This document shows positions 25,299 through 33,480 of a DNA stretch of 56,965 nt, piece after piece. How positions within the stretch are numbered: position 1 is the stretch's first letter; every line of letters begins with the position of its first letter. Under the pieces are notes generated by a model. The model was not told the DNA's origin and searched no databases. It saw nothing but the letters and a program-made list of their open reading frames with translations. The position numbers and the translations under genes were made by a program. Origin of the DNA: Paracoccaceae bacterium (lineage in GTDB: Bacteria > Pseudomonadota > Alphaproteobacteria > Rhodobacterales > Rhodobacteraceae); the NCBI GenBank assembly GCA_021296235.1, contig JAGWAS010000004.1, positions 34,569 to 91,533 on the forward strand, in the 5' to 3' direction.

Positions 25299-26594
25299 TC
25301 ATTTGCCGTCAGCGGCCCCATCCTTGCCGTCAAGGCCAAACACCCTTGGGGCATGACCGGAATCCGGAAGTTGCTCGACGTCCCTCAGCGTGCGGTCCAT
25401 CATTCTGCGACGGGTATCGGTGTCCTCAAGTGACTTTGATACGGTTCCGACCTGTTTTTTTACCCTGTCCAGCACATCGCCGAATTTGCCGAATTCAACC
25501 TTGACCGCCGACAGAACCCTCCAAACCTCGCTTGACCTCTTTTCGATCGCCAATGTCCGGAAGCCCATCTGAAGACTGTTGAGAATTGCAGCTAGCGTGG
25601 TCGGTCCGGCAACAACAATTCGGTGCCGGCGCTGCAGATTGTCCAGCATCTCCGGAGAACGAACCACCTCGGCATAGAGGCCTTCGGTCGGCAGATACAT
25701 GATTGCAAAATCGGTCGTGTGCGGCGGATTGACATATTTTTCCCTGATGTCCTTCGCAAACCCCTCAACAGCCCTCAGGAGGTTCTTCGATGCCAACTGA
25801 ACCGATTTGCTGTCGCCCGCCTGAACTGCGTCCAGCAGACGATTGTAATCCTCCAAAGGAAACTTGGCGTCGATCGGCAGCAAAATCTCCGAGGCACCGT
25901 CATCGGCCCCGGGAAGTCGGATGGCGAACTCGACGATGGCGTTCGACTCGGGATTGGGTTTCACGTTGCTGCAGAATTGCACAGGTGCCAGAATTTGCTC
26001 CAGCAGCGCCCCCAGCTGTATCTCACCCCAACCGCCCCGGGTCTTCACGTTCGAGAGCACTGCCTTGAGGTCGCCCACCCCTGTCGCCAGCTCCTGCATT
26101 TCGCCAAGCCCTTTGTGTACGGCCTCAAGGCGATCGCTGACCAGCTTGAAGGATTCGCCCAACCGCTTTTCGAGTGTGCCCTGCAACTTCTCGTCCACAG
26201 TCTGACGCATCTTTTCGAGCTTTTCCTCATTCCCCCTTTGAAGGCTCTCCAACTTCCCGGCCACTTCGACAGTCAACTCCTTGATGCGGCGCTCATTGCC
26301 TTCGCTCAGATTCCTGATCTCGGTCCTCATTTCACGCAACTGAACGCCCTGTGCCTCGTCGAGCTTGCTTATGGTTTCGGTAAGCGAGTCGGTGCTGCGC
26401 CCGCTCATTTCCCCCAATTCCACCCGCAATCTCGTTGCCTCTTCGGCGCTCTCCTTCCGGCTCTCTCGGAATTGGTCGCGCAGGCTGGATTCGGATACTC
26501 CGGAAGCCGGCGCACCCCTTCGCAACAAAAACACGACGGAAAACACTGCATTCAGCCCGGCAAGGACGATAATTGCGTAGAGTTCCCAGGACAT
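25299..26594 (-). CDS. rmuC: RmuC-family DNA recombination protein
   Basis: RmuC proteins limit recombination at inverted repeats, and their core is related to restriction-type nucleases. The 431-residue product has one N-terminal transmembrane helix (MSWELYAIIVLAGLNAVFSV), then about 150 residues of charged, coiled-coil sequence. The conserved domain follows, with GGWGEIQLGALLEQILAP near residue 185, ILLPIDAKFPLEDYNRLLDA near 235 and FAIMYLPTEGLYAEVVR near 290. I chose ATG 26594, because GGAGG lies seven bases upstream; a longer reading from 26633 lacks this. About 150 bases separate it from the MarR gene, so it probably has its own promoter. Confidence 0.9.
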   Translation of the reverse strand: MSWELYAIIVLAGLNAVFSVVFLLRRGAPASGVSESSLRDQFRESRKESAEEATRLRVELGEMSGRSTDSLTETISKLDEAQGVQLREMRTEIRNLSEGNERRIKELTVEVAGKLESLQRGNEEKLEKMRQTVDEKLQGTLEKRLGESFKLVSDRLEAVHKGLGEMQELATGVGDLKAVLSNVKTRGGWGEIQLGALLEQILAPVQFCSNVKPNPESNAIVEFAIRLPGADDGASEILLPIDAKFPLEDYNRLLDAVQAGDSKSVQLASKNLLRAVEGFAKDIREKYVNPPHTTDFAIMYLPTEGLYAEVVRSPEMLDNLQRRHRIVVAGPTTLAAILNSLQMGFRTLAIEKRSSEVWRVLSAVKVEFGKFGDVLDRVKKQVGTVSKSLEDTDTRRRMMDRTLRDVEQLPDSGHAPRVFGLDGKDGAADGK

Positions 26595-26748
26595 CACCAC
26601 ACCTCCAAAGATTGAACCGGCGGCCAGCCGCAACCTTCCTGCCGGTGTGCTGTCGTAGTAAAGCGGATTGCCATTGCATGAAAGCGATCGGCGGACGGTT
26701 GAGCCGTCAGGGAAATCACCGATTTCGCATACTGTGCGAAGCTGGGGG

Positions 26749-27171
26749 TCAACTCAATCTGGCCACCAGCCGAAGCAGAACGGAACGTTCGTCTTCTGAC
26801 AGGGATTCAAGCGTAAGTTCCGACACCTGCGCCCCGAACCGGCGGAGTTCCGGCATTGCCGCAACCCCGGCATCGGACAACGCAACAATCTTCCTTCTCC
26901 TGTCGCTGGGATCGCCGGCAACCTTCACCAGCCCCTTTTCGACAAGCCGGTCGACCACACCCTTAATCGTCGCCACATCCATCTTGGTTCTTCGGCCAAG
27001 CTCATTTTGTGGGCATGCGCCGAGTTCGGCCACCTTCACCATTGCGGCAAACTGCGTCGGCGTCAGCCCGAAAGGAGCGTGCGCCTGGAATATGGCGACA
27101 TGACGCTGGTTTGCCAGCCTCAGCAGAAACCCAACCTGATCTTCAAGCCGGTATGCGGACGATTCCGACAA
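26749..27171 (-). CDS. MarR-family transcriptional regulator
   Basis: A winged-helix dimeric regulator of 140 residues: helix-turn-helix LTPTQFAAMVKVAELGACPQNELGRRTKMD near residues 36-65 and wing DPSDRRRKIVALSDAG near 91-106. It is the last gene of the minus-strand operon that starts with the FAD subunit of the molybdenum hydroxylase. In nicotinate-degrading Pseudomonas and Bordetella the pathway is controlled by MarR proteins (NicR/BpsR) that respond to 6-hydroxynicotinate. Both the family and the position make this protein the best candidate to bind the two matching palindromes at 14517 and 34351. The gap to the preceding gene is about 20 bases. Confidence 0.88.
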   Translation of the reverse strand: MSESSAYRLEDQVGFLLRLANQRHVAIFQAHAPFGLTPTQFAAMVKVAELGACPQNELGRRTKMDVATIKGVVDRLVEKGLVKVAGDPSDRRRKIVALSDAGVAAMPELRRFGAQVSELTLESLSEDERSVLLRLVARLS

Positions 27172-27191
27172 CGACTCCTTCGAAGTTCCGG

Positions 27192-27776
27192 TCAGCGCAG
27201 ACCATCCTTTCCTTCGGCCTCGCCGGCTGTCAACCCGCCGACCCTCGGCAATGGCCGTCCGCTGTCGGTTACCGACACCGCAACCATGATTTCGTTGGAA
27301 CGCGGCGCATCATTGATCCGCACCTCAACCCCGTCGAAATGCGACCTGACGTAGGCAGCATCCTTGTGTCCAAGGGGAACATCCAACGGCTGCCCCATGC
27401 CGCCGATCTTCTTCGAGGACGGCACCAGCGCGGCACCCCTTTCAACTGCCTTTCGCAATGGTGCGCCAAGTTTTGGGTGAAGGATCGCCGCTGCATGCTC
27501 AAGTTCACCGTTCTCACCCACCATCGCCGCCTTGCCGTAACTCTCTGCCTCGCATGGCTCGATTCCGAGCGCCTTGACGCAAATGTCGCCGAGCAGGCCG
27601 CCCAATTCCGCGCCGATATCCATCAATCCGGTCAAATCCTCCTCGTATTTTCCGGCGAAAGGATTGGCTATTACCGCGACCGCCACCGCCTTTCGGGTGG
27701 CAGGATCAATCATTCGACCGGCCTCTCTGTGCGTTTCCTCAACCCAGACCGCGGTCTTGCGAATTTCCGCATTCAT
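27192..27776 (-). CDS. DUF1185 / AA_synth family protein, paralogue 1
   Basis: A 194-residue protein of the family annotated as amino acid synthesis (PF06684), whose biochemical role is not established. Typical blocks are AVAVIANPFAGKYEEDLTGLMDIGAELGGLL near residue 36, EPCEAESYGKAAMVGENGELEHAAAI near 78, and VPLGHKDAAYVRSHFDGVEVRINDAPRSNEIMV near 132. Family structures show a trimeric fold related to Bacillus chorismate mutase. The ATG overlaps the stop of its paralogue (ATGA), so the two are translationally coupled and may form a mixed complex. Being inside the ring-degradation operon suggests a step in that pathway, not amino-acid synthesis; the exact step is unknown. Confidence 0.85.
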   Translation of the reverse strand: MNAEIRKTAVWVEETHREAGRMIDPATRKAVAVAVIANPFAGKYEEDLTGLMDIGAELGGLLGDICVKALGIEPCEAESYGKAAMVGENGELEHAAAILHPKLGAPLRKAVERGAALVPSSKKIGGMGQPLDVPLGHKDAAYVRSHFDGVEVRINDAPRSNEIMVAVSVTDSGRPLPRVGGLTAGEAEGKDGLR

Positions 27777-28357
27777 CTCAACCCATCCTCCCCCTTGATG
27801 TCCTCCGGCCGCAGGCCAAGGCACCTGTTGTGTATTCGCGCTCCTGTCGACATGACCAGCACCAGGCAGATCTCATCTCGTCTCGGCGCATCCTGGATCC
27901 CCGTTTCCATCGCATCGAAATGACCTCGGACATAGGATGCATTGATGTGGGTGATCGGAATGTCGATTCTGGCCCCGACAGGGCCCACCTTCTTTGTGGA
28001 AGGAACGATCGCCATTGCACCGCCAAGCACCTCCCGCATCGCATATCCGCCGGGCACATGCCAAAGCGCCCCATGCTCCAGTTCACCGTCCTCCCCGACA
28101 ATTGCCCCCTTGCCGTAGCCTTCAACCGCGGTTGGTTCCCCGCCAAGAGCATCAACGAGTCGCTGCGCCATGCTGATGCCCAGTGATTTCAGATCGTCCA
28201 TGTACCAAGCAATGTCCACAACATGCCGGCCCGCGAACGGATTTCGAATGACCGCCAAGGCCGACGCTCGGCGAAGTGGACTGCTGGAGTTGGGCCCTCC
28301 CTCATGGAAGACTCTCTCGACGCATGTTGAGAACTTTCTGATCTCCGGTTCAGCCAT
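27773..28357 (-). CDS. DUF1185 / AA_synth family protein, paralogue 2
   Basis: Also exactly 194 residues and clearly homologous to its neighbour. It has ALAVIRNPFAGRHVVDIAWYMDDL near residue 34, EPTAVEGYGKGAIVGEDGELEHGAL near 74, THINASYVRGHFDAMETGIQDAPRRDEICLVL near 136, and the same C-terminal KGEDGLR (EGKDGLR in paralogue 1). The two have diverged substantially but keep the same conserved positions, which argues for an old duplication and for distinct roles or a heteromer. The start is ATG 28357, overlapping the stop of the UPF0280 gene. Earlier in-frame starts would run deep into that gene. Confidence 0.85.
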   Translation of the reverse strand: MAEPEIRKFSTCVERVFHEGGPNSSSPLRRASALAVIRNPFAGRHVVDIAWYMDDLKSLGISMAQRLVDALGGEPTAVEGYGKGAIVGEDGELEHGALWHVPGGYAMREVLGGAMAIVPSTKKVGPVGARIDIPITHINASYVRGHFDAMETGIQDAPRRDEICLVLVMSTGARIHNRCLGLRPEDIKGEDGLR

Positions 28358-29243
28358 TTTGAACTGTCCTCTTGCCCGGGCCCCGAATGCAACCTTCGTC
28401 GCCCACGATGAGCCAAGCGTCGCGCAGCCGCAATGCAGCCGCATCCAGCAACCCGGCGGCTCGCATCTGCGAGGCTCTGCCTGCTCCGCGGGAAAGCGCC
28501 CTCTTGATTTCAATCGCGTGGAGGCGTCCGGTGCCGACGACAACCTGACGGCTTCCCAGATCGGAATCGGGGTCCAGTTCCTCGGCCGGACAGCGTGCAA
28601 TCTCGGCGTGGCCGGGTAGGTCAACTGCGTTGGCGACCAAGGTCGCCGCTGCGTCCGCCGCCGCTGCGGACCTGCCCGCAACCGTTACCGAGTCAGCAAT
28701 TCCAAGGGAATGACTTCTTCCTCCCTGCCCGCTGGTTGCAATTCCCCTGATCCCGGAAGTGCCGGTGATCGTGATTTCGCCGTTGAGCGCACCGTCCAGC
28801 CCGGCAACCGCTATCTTGAACTGCTCCTGCGGCTCAAGATGAACTGCAATGTCTCCGCCGTTGTTCACATATGCGCGGCGCAATTCTGCAACCGATGTCA
28901 TGGCGGCCAGGATTTCGTCCGCCACGGCCCCCGCGACCGCGGCCATGGGCGTTACAAATGAAGATGAGCGATGCGGAAGAACAGCCCTGTGCATCCTTTT
29001 TGCCACCGCTCCTTCCGGTCCCTGCCTGTTCTGGCGGCAACGCCTGCGCAGAAAGGGCAGCTCATCAACGATCTCCTGCAGCATGCCGCGAAATCGCTCG
29101 ACCGCAGCCTCAAATGCCCGGGTCGCGTCGGCCGGGCTCACGGCTTCGGCCAGGACAAGGAGATCAATCGGCCCCTGCTGCAGGTGCAGCCTTCGCCCGT
29201 CAGGCATGATCGCGGCATGAACTCCATCCATAACGTGCTCCAA
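28350..29243 (-). CDS. UPF0280 family protein (ApbE-like fold)
   Basis: A 297-residue protein of the uncharacterised UPF0280 family, related in fold to ApbE flavin transferases. Characteristic sequence includes SSFVTPMAAVAGAVADEILAAM near residue 95, RAYVNNGGDIAVHL near 122, GIRGIATSGQGGRSHSLGIADSVTVAGRSAAAADAAAT near 165, and LVANAVDLPGHAEI. The GGDIA and SLGIADSVTV blocks correspond to conserved ApbE positions. It lies three bases after the 6-hydroxynicotinate reductase stop and overlaps the next gene. Given the ApbE relation, a role in flavin attachment or in handling a flavin or substrate for the neighbouring redox enzymes is possible, but this is speculation. Confidence 0.85.
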   Translation of the reverse strand: MEHVMDGVHAAIMPDGRRLHLQQGPIDLLVLAEAVSPADATRAFEAAVERFRGMLQEIVDELPFLRRRCRQNRQGPEGAVAKRMHRAVLPHRSSSFVTPMAAVAGAVADEILAAMTSVAELRRAYVNNGGDIAVHLEPQEQFKIAVAGLDGALNGEITITGTSGIRGIATSGQGGRSHSLGIADSVTVAGRSAAAADAAATLVANAVDLPGHAEIARCPAEELDPDSDLGSRQVVVGTGRLHAIEIKRALSRGAGRASQMRAAGLLDAAALRLRDAWLIVGDEGCIRGPGKRTVQNG

Positions 29244-29246
29244 TTC

Positions 29247-30725
29247 TCAGCCGGTCTTGCCCGCATCGCCGCAGGATGCCGGATCCCGCCAACGCGATTC
29301 CGGTTCGATCTTCCTGATTTCCGGCGTGATAACCTCTTCCAACGGCCTGATTTCACTCATGTGCCCGCCCAGCAATTCGTAATCGTCGCGCCGCAGCGTA
29401 AATTCAATGGGAGCGACAAGAGCCGGCGTTGGAACATATCCGAACGACTCCGCGGGCATGCCCGTCACATCCACCATGAAGGTGATCCCTCCGCCAGGCC
29501 ACACATAGGTCTCGGCACCGCCGCAGGTTACCCGGGCCAACGCATCGCGCACCGATTTTGTCAACCCGACCGGATTTTCGGTAACTCCCGCGCGCAGCGA
29601 ACCGCCCGCTCCCCCCATGAACAGCACCGAACACACCGATGGTTCGCAGTTTTCGGCAATTCGTTCAGCCGACCGGCGCAGCGGATCGGGAATGTCGGCA
29701 TTTCTCGGAACCAGTTCCCGATCCAATTCGAAATAGGCACACTGCTCGCCGGTGGTTGACACCATCAGCAGCCGAAGCCCGGACCACGCGATTTTCGGAT
29801 CAATTGAACGGATGATGTTGAGCGGATCCCTTATGTCCGTTCCGCCCCAGCCGCTTCCGGGCAATGCGGACTTGAAGTAGCGGCCGGGAGTCGAACGCCT
29901 TCCGGTTACCCTTATTCCGGTGGGCGGCAATCCCAGCTGCTTGCCGGCCTCATGTTCGGAGAGCACCCCGGTGATATGGTCGTCAACCACAATCACCTCG
30001 TCCACATGCGGTTTCCATTGCATTGCGAACATGCCGATGGCAGCGGACCCACAGCCGACCCTCATCAGTTTCTCTTCAGACCCGTCAATGATTGGAGGCC
30101 TTCCGGCTTGGACGGTCAGATTGGCCCCTTGGTCAATGTCGAGATCAACGGCACCCCGGTTGCACAGGTTGAGCAGTGCGTTGCAGGTGGCCCTTCCCTC
30201 GGACTTCGTTCCGCCGGTCAGATGTTCCACACCGCCAAGCGACAGCATTTTGGAGCCGTACTCGCTCGTCGTTACGTGCCCGACCGGTTCACCATCCGAA
30301 TGGATCGTTGCCCGCTCTGGTCCGATGTACCGGTCCGTGTCGATCTTCACCTTTACGCCGCAGTAGCTGAAGATTCCTTCCGTAACGACCGTTACCATGT
30401 CTACACCGTCGACTGACTGGCCAACGATGAAAGGTGCCGGCTTATAGTCCGGATAGGTTGTGCCGGCCCCGATTGCGGTTACGAAAGGACGCTTCGCTTG
30501 GACAAGGTCGCCGTCCCAGTCGTCCGAACCAAGGAAACTGACGGCATTGCCCCCCTTGCCCTCGACCGCCTCAATCACGGTCAGGGGATCAAGCCTGACC
30601 AATCTTCCGCCTTGATTGGCATACCGGTCGCAGGCGCCTGCCCGACCGTCTGCAATGTAGCACATTACCGGGCAGGCATCGCAGCGGATCTTTGTGCCCG
30701 TTCCTTTTGGCTCATTACCCGGCAT
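29247..30725 (-). CDS. 6-hydroxynicotinate reductase-like iron-sulfur enzyme
   Basis: A 492-residue protein resembling 6-hydroxynicotinate reductase. That enzyme uses reduced ferredoxin to convert 6-hydroxynicotinate to 1,4,5,6-tetrahydro-6-oxonicotinate, the substrate of enamidase. The N-terminus has a cluster motif C15-x2-C18-x3-C22-x9-C32 (RCDACPVMCYIADGRAGACD), suitable for a [4Fe-4S] cluster. Further conserved-looking blocks are VTEGIFSYCGVKVKIDTDRY near residue 125, GGVEHLTGGTKSEGRATCNALL near 166, and RVGCGSAAIGMFAMQW near 222. The ATG at 30725 overlaps the end of the hydroxylase gene by 11 bases and is preceded by GGGGAAG. A reductive step is unusual for an aerobic alphaproteobacterium but has been described for Azorhizobium. 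The precise substrate is inferred from neighbours. Confidence 0.82.
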   Translation of the reverse strand: MPGNEPKGTGTKIRCDACPVMCYIADGRAGACDRYANQGGRLVRLDPLTVIEAVEGKGGNAVSFLGSDDWDGDLVQAKRPFVTAIGAGTTYPDYKPAPFIVGQSVDGVDMVTVVTEGIFSYCGVKVKIDTDRYIGPERATIHSDGEPVGHVTTSEYGSKMLSLGGVEHLTGGTKSEGRATCNALLNLCNRGAVDLDIDQGANLTVQAGRPPIIDGSEEKLMRVGCGSAAIGMFAMQWKPHVDEVIVVDDHITGVLSEHEAGKQLGLPPTGIRVTGRRSTPGRYFKSALPGSGWGGTDIRDPLNIIRSIDPKIAWSGLRLLMVSTTGEQCAYFELDRELVPRNADIPDPLRRSAERIAENCEPSVCSVLFMGGAGGSLRAGVTENPVGLTKSVRDALARVTCGGAETYVWPGGGITFMVDVTGMPAESFGYVPTPALVAPIEFTLRRDDYELLGGHMSEIRPLEEVITPEIRKIEPESRWRDPASCGDAGKTG

Positions 30726-33480
30726 TTGCTTCCCCAATCGCTGCAAGGACTCTTGACGGAGTTGCCGGAACGCATCTCAATTGCGCACCGCACGCGCGGC
30801 GAACCGCATTGAGGATTGCCGGTGCCGTGGGAATTAACGCATGCTCACCCAACCCCTTCGCACCAAAGGGTCCATGCTCGTCAGCCTCCTCCACAATAAT
30901 GGTGCGCACGGGCGGAACATCACCGATTGTCGGAATAAGATAGTCATGCAGGTTTTCCGTCCTGCCGGGGACATACTCCTCCATCAATGCCATTCCCAAG
31001 CCCTGAGCAATTCCGCCATGGACCTGACCCTCCACCAGCATTGGATTGATGGCCCGTCCCACATCATGCGCCGCGACGAATTCCTTAAGCTTCACCGTCC
31101 CCAGCCCGGTGTCGACCACCAACGTCGCCAGCTGCGCAGCGTAACCGAATTGCGCATACGGCTCACCTTGGCCATCCTCATCCAATGGACTCGTTGGCGG
31201 ATCATAGGTTTCGCAGGCACTCAGCACATAGCCTTCGCCGTCAGGTTGCATTCTTCCCAGATCAATCACATGCCTTTCGGAGTTGTCGGCAACCTGAACA
31301 ATGCCTTCCCCGATTTCCACCGCTGCGTTTTCGGATGCGTTGAACATCCTCAGTATGCTTTCCCGAAGCGCGGACCCGGCCAATCTGGCGGCATTGCCGG
31401 AAACGTAGGTTTGTCGTGAAGCAGAGGTCTTTCCGGCATCAGGCGTAATGTCTGTGTCTGCCGATTCAAGCACAATGCCGGAAACCGGAACTCCGAGGGC
31501 CTCCGAGAAAATCTGTGCAATTGCAGTGTTCGACCCTTGGCCGATGTCGACTGCACCCTGATGCAAAACAACGGTTCCGTCCTGCCGAATTCCTGCCTTG
31601 ATTGTCGACGGATTCGGAAGCGAAGTGTTCCCGCAGCCATACCAACCGGCGGCGACTCCCGCCCCCATCCGCTCTGGACTGCCGGTGGCCTTTGCCGCTT
31701 GGTTGAAATCCTGGGCGGCGGCATTGGCCGCCGACCATGCGGGCCGCAATGCCTCAAGGCACGCCTTGATCCCGACACCCTGTTTGAACACCTGTCCGCA
31801 CACCGTCGGGAACCCGTTCTCAAGTGCGTTGACAATGCGAAATTCCAACGGATCAATCCCAAGCTTGCCCGCCAGTTCATCAAAAAGAGTTTCCTGGGCA
31901 ATTGCGCTTTGGGGAACGCCAAAACCGCGGAAGGCCCCAGAGGGAGGATTGTGTGTATGAACTCCCCAAGTTCTCGCGACATAGTCCTCAACCTTGTAGG
32001 GGCCCGACGCATGCACCGGGACCCGGTTAACCACCGTCGGCCCCCAACTGGCATACGCCCCGGTGTTGAATCTGCCTTCATATTCAACACCGCAAATCCT
32101 GCCGTCCCGATTTGCACCGACCCTCATGCGGATGTTTGCCGGATGTCGCTTGGTCGTTGCCTGCATGGACTCGGTTCTGGTGTAGGCGATGCGAACCGGG
32201 GAACCCGTCCTGAGTGCGGCCAAGGCCAGATAGGGTTGCACGGACAAATCCAACTTCGACCCGAAGCCGCCGCCGGCAGCGGTCGGAACCACCCGGATTT
32301 CGCTGGTGTCCTTTGCCAGAATCCTGGCCAGACCCTCCAAATCCATCACAGGTGCCTGTGTTCCTGCATATATCTCAATGCGCCCGTTTTGGACAATTCC
32401 GCAGCCTGCTTCAGGTTCAATGTATGCATGCTCCACAAACGGTGTGCTGAACTCGCCTTCAACCACGGCGGCCGCTTCCTTGAGTGCCTGCGCAGTGTTG
32501 CCCCGACGGACCACTCCGCTGCACATGATGTTTCCCGGCCTGTCGGCATGCACCAAATCTGCACCTGAGCCAATTGCCTCAACGGTGCCGGAGACATGAG
32601 GCAGTTCTTCCCAAGTCACCGGAAATCGCCTGACGTCGAAATCGTGCAGCGCTTCCCTTCGGCCAACAATGGCGGCAATCGCCTCTCCCCTGAACAATGT
32701 CTCCCCCTCGGCGAAGACAGGTTGGTCGATGAAACCTGGAATGACACCCATCCTGTTCAGACCCGGAATGTCTCGAGCCGTTAGAACCGCCTCAATGCCA
32801 TCACTGTCCCTGAGGAATTCGTCGACGTTGCCGAATTTGAACACAGCATGCGGATACGGCGAACGAACGATCATCAGCGCATGCCAATCCGGTTGACCGG
32901 CATCGTCGCCGAAGATCTCTCTGCCTTCAACTTTGGCAGCACCATCGATTCTTCGAATTGGGGCGCCCACGCCGTCGGTGGCAAACGAATTTCCATGCGG
33001 CAGATTGCGGCGATGGTTGAGCACCGCCTGGATGATTTTCCGGTAACCCGTGCACCGGCACAGAACTCCGCCAAGCGCATTCGCTGCATCACTCTCCGTC
33101 GGTTCCGGATTGTTGCGAAGCAATGCAACCGCAGACACCAACATGCCGGGTGTGCAAATCCCGCACTGCGTCGCACCGTGCTGCTGGAAAGACTCTGCGA
33201 GAGTTCCGGCGCGAGCGTCCGAGCTTAGGAGTCCCGCCAAGGTTTCAACCCGCTTTCCGGCAACCTGACGGCTCGGCGTCAAACAGGCACAGACCGGCGC
33301 GCCGTCAAGCAGGACTGTGCAGGCACCACAATCGCCGGCATCACATCCGACCTTGACATCACGGCAGCCAAGGCGTTCGCGCAAAGTCTCCGACAGGCGC
33401 TCGCAGTTGGCCGGTTGGCATTCAACAGCCTCGCGGTTGAGACTGAACATCACGGTCGCATGCCCCGCCTCGTCAAGCAT
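30715..33480 (-). CDS. Molybdenum hydroxylase: fused [2Fe-2S] and molybdopterin subunits
   Basis: A 921-residue member of the xanthine dehydrogenase family in which the small iron-sulfur subunit is fused to the N-terminus of the large catalytic one. The first cluster ligands are in GCDAGDCGAC (C46, C51, C54) and CACL. The second cluster is in QCGICTPGM and CRCTGYRKII. The molybdopterin domain begins about residue 170 (GAPIRRIDGAAKVEGREIFGDD), with AAGGGFGSK, PPSGAFRGFG and the C-terminal FGAKGLGEHAL carrying the catalytic Glu. The context suggests nicotinate 6-hydroxylation, but other N-heterocycles or purines cannot be excluded. The ATG at 33480 overlaps the FAD-subunit stop. In-frame sequence further upstream only overlaps that gene. 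Confidence 0.88.
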   Translation of the reverse strand: MLDEAGHATVMFSLNREAVECQPANCERLSETLRERLGCRDVKVGCDAGDCGACTVLLDGAPVCACLTPSRQVAGKRVETLAGLLSSDARAGTLAESFQQHGATQCGICTPGMLVSAVALLRNNPEPTESDAANALGGVLCRCTGYRKIIQAVLNHRRNLPHGNSFATDGVGAPIRRIDGAAKVEGREIFGDDAGQPDWHALMIVRSPYPHAVFKFGNVDEFLRDSDGIEAVLTARDIPGLNRMGVIPGFIDQPVFAEGETLFRGEAIAAIVGRREALHDFDVRRFPVTWEELPHVSGTVEAIGSGADLVHADRPGNIMCSGVVRRGNTAQALKEAAAVVEGEFSTPFVEHAYIEPEAGCGIVQNGRIEIYAGTQAPVMDLEGLARILAKDTSEIRVVPTAAGGGFGSKLDLSVQPYLALAALRTGSPVRIAYTRTESMQATTKRHPANIRMRVGANRDGRICGVEYEGRFNTGAYASWGPTVVNRVPVHASGPYKVEDYVARTWGVHTHNPPSGAFRGFGVPQSAIAQETLFDELAGKLGIDPLEFRIVNALENGFPTVCGQVFKQGVGIKACLEALRPAWSAANAAAQDFNQAAKATGSPERMGAGVAAGWYGCGNTSLPNPSTIKAGIRQDGTVVLHQGAVDIGQGSNTAIAQIFSEALGVPVSGIVLESADTDITPDAGKTSASRQTYVSGNAARLAGSALRESILRMFNASENAAVEIGEGIVQVADNSERHVIDLGRMQPDGEGYVLSACETYDPPTSPLDEDGQGEPYAQFGYAAQLATLVVDTGLGTVKLKEFVAAHDVGRAINPMLVEGQVHGGIAQGLGMALMEEYVPGRTENLHDYLIPTIGDVPPVRTIIVEEADEHGPFGAKGLGEHALIPTAPAILNAVRRACGAQLRCVPATPSRVLAAIGEANAG

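Noticed and set aside
25623..26615. A 330-codon plus-strand frame opposite rmuC
   Set aside because: It is the antisense shadow of rmuC, which has a good start, a coiled coil and family motifs; the shadow frame has none.
31537..32568. A 343-codon plus-strand frame opposite the molybdenum hydroxylase
   Set aside because: It lies entirely antisense to a clear catalytic domain and its translation has no known features.
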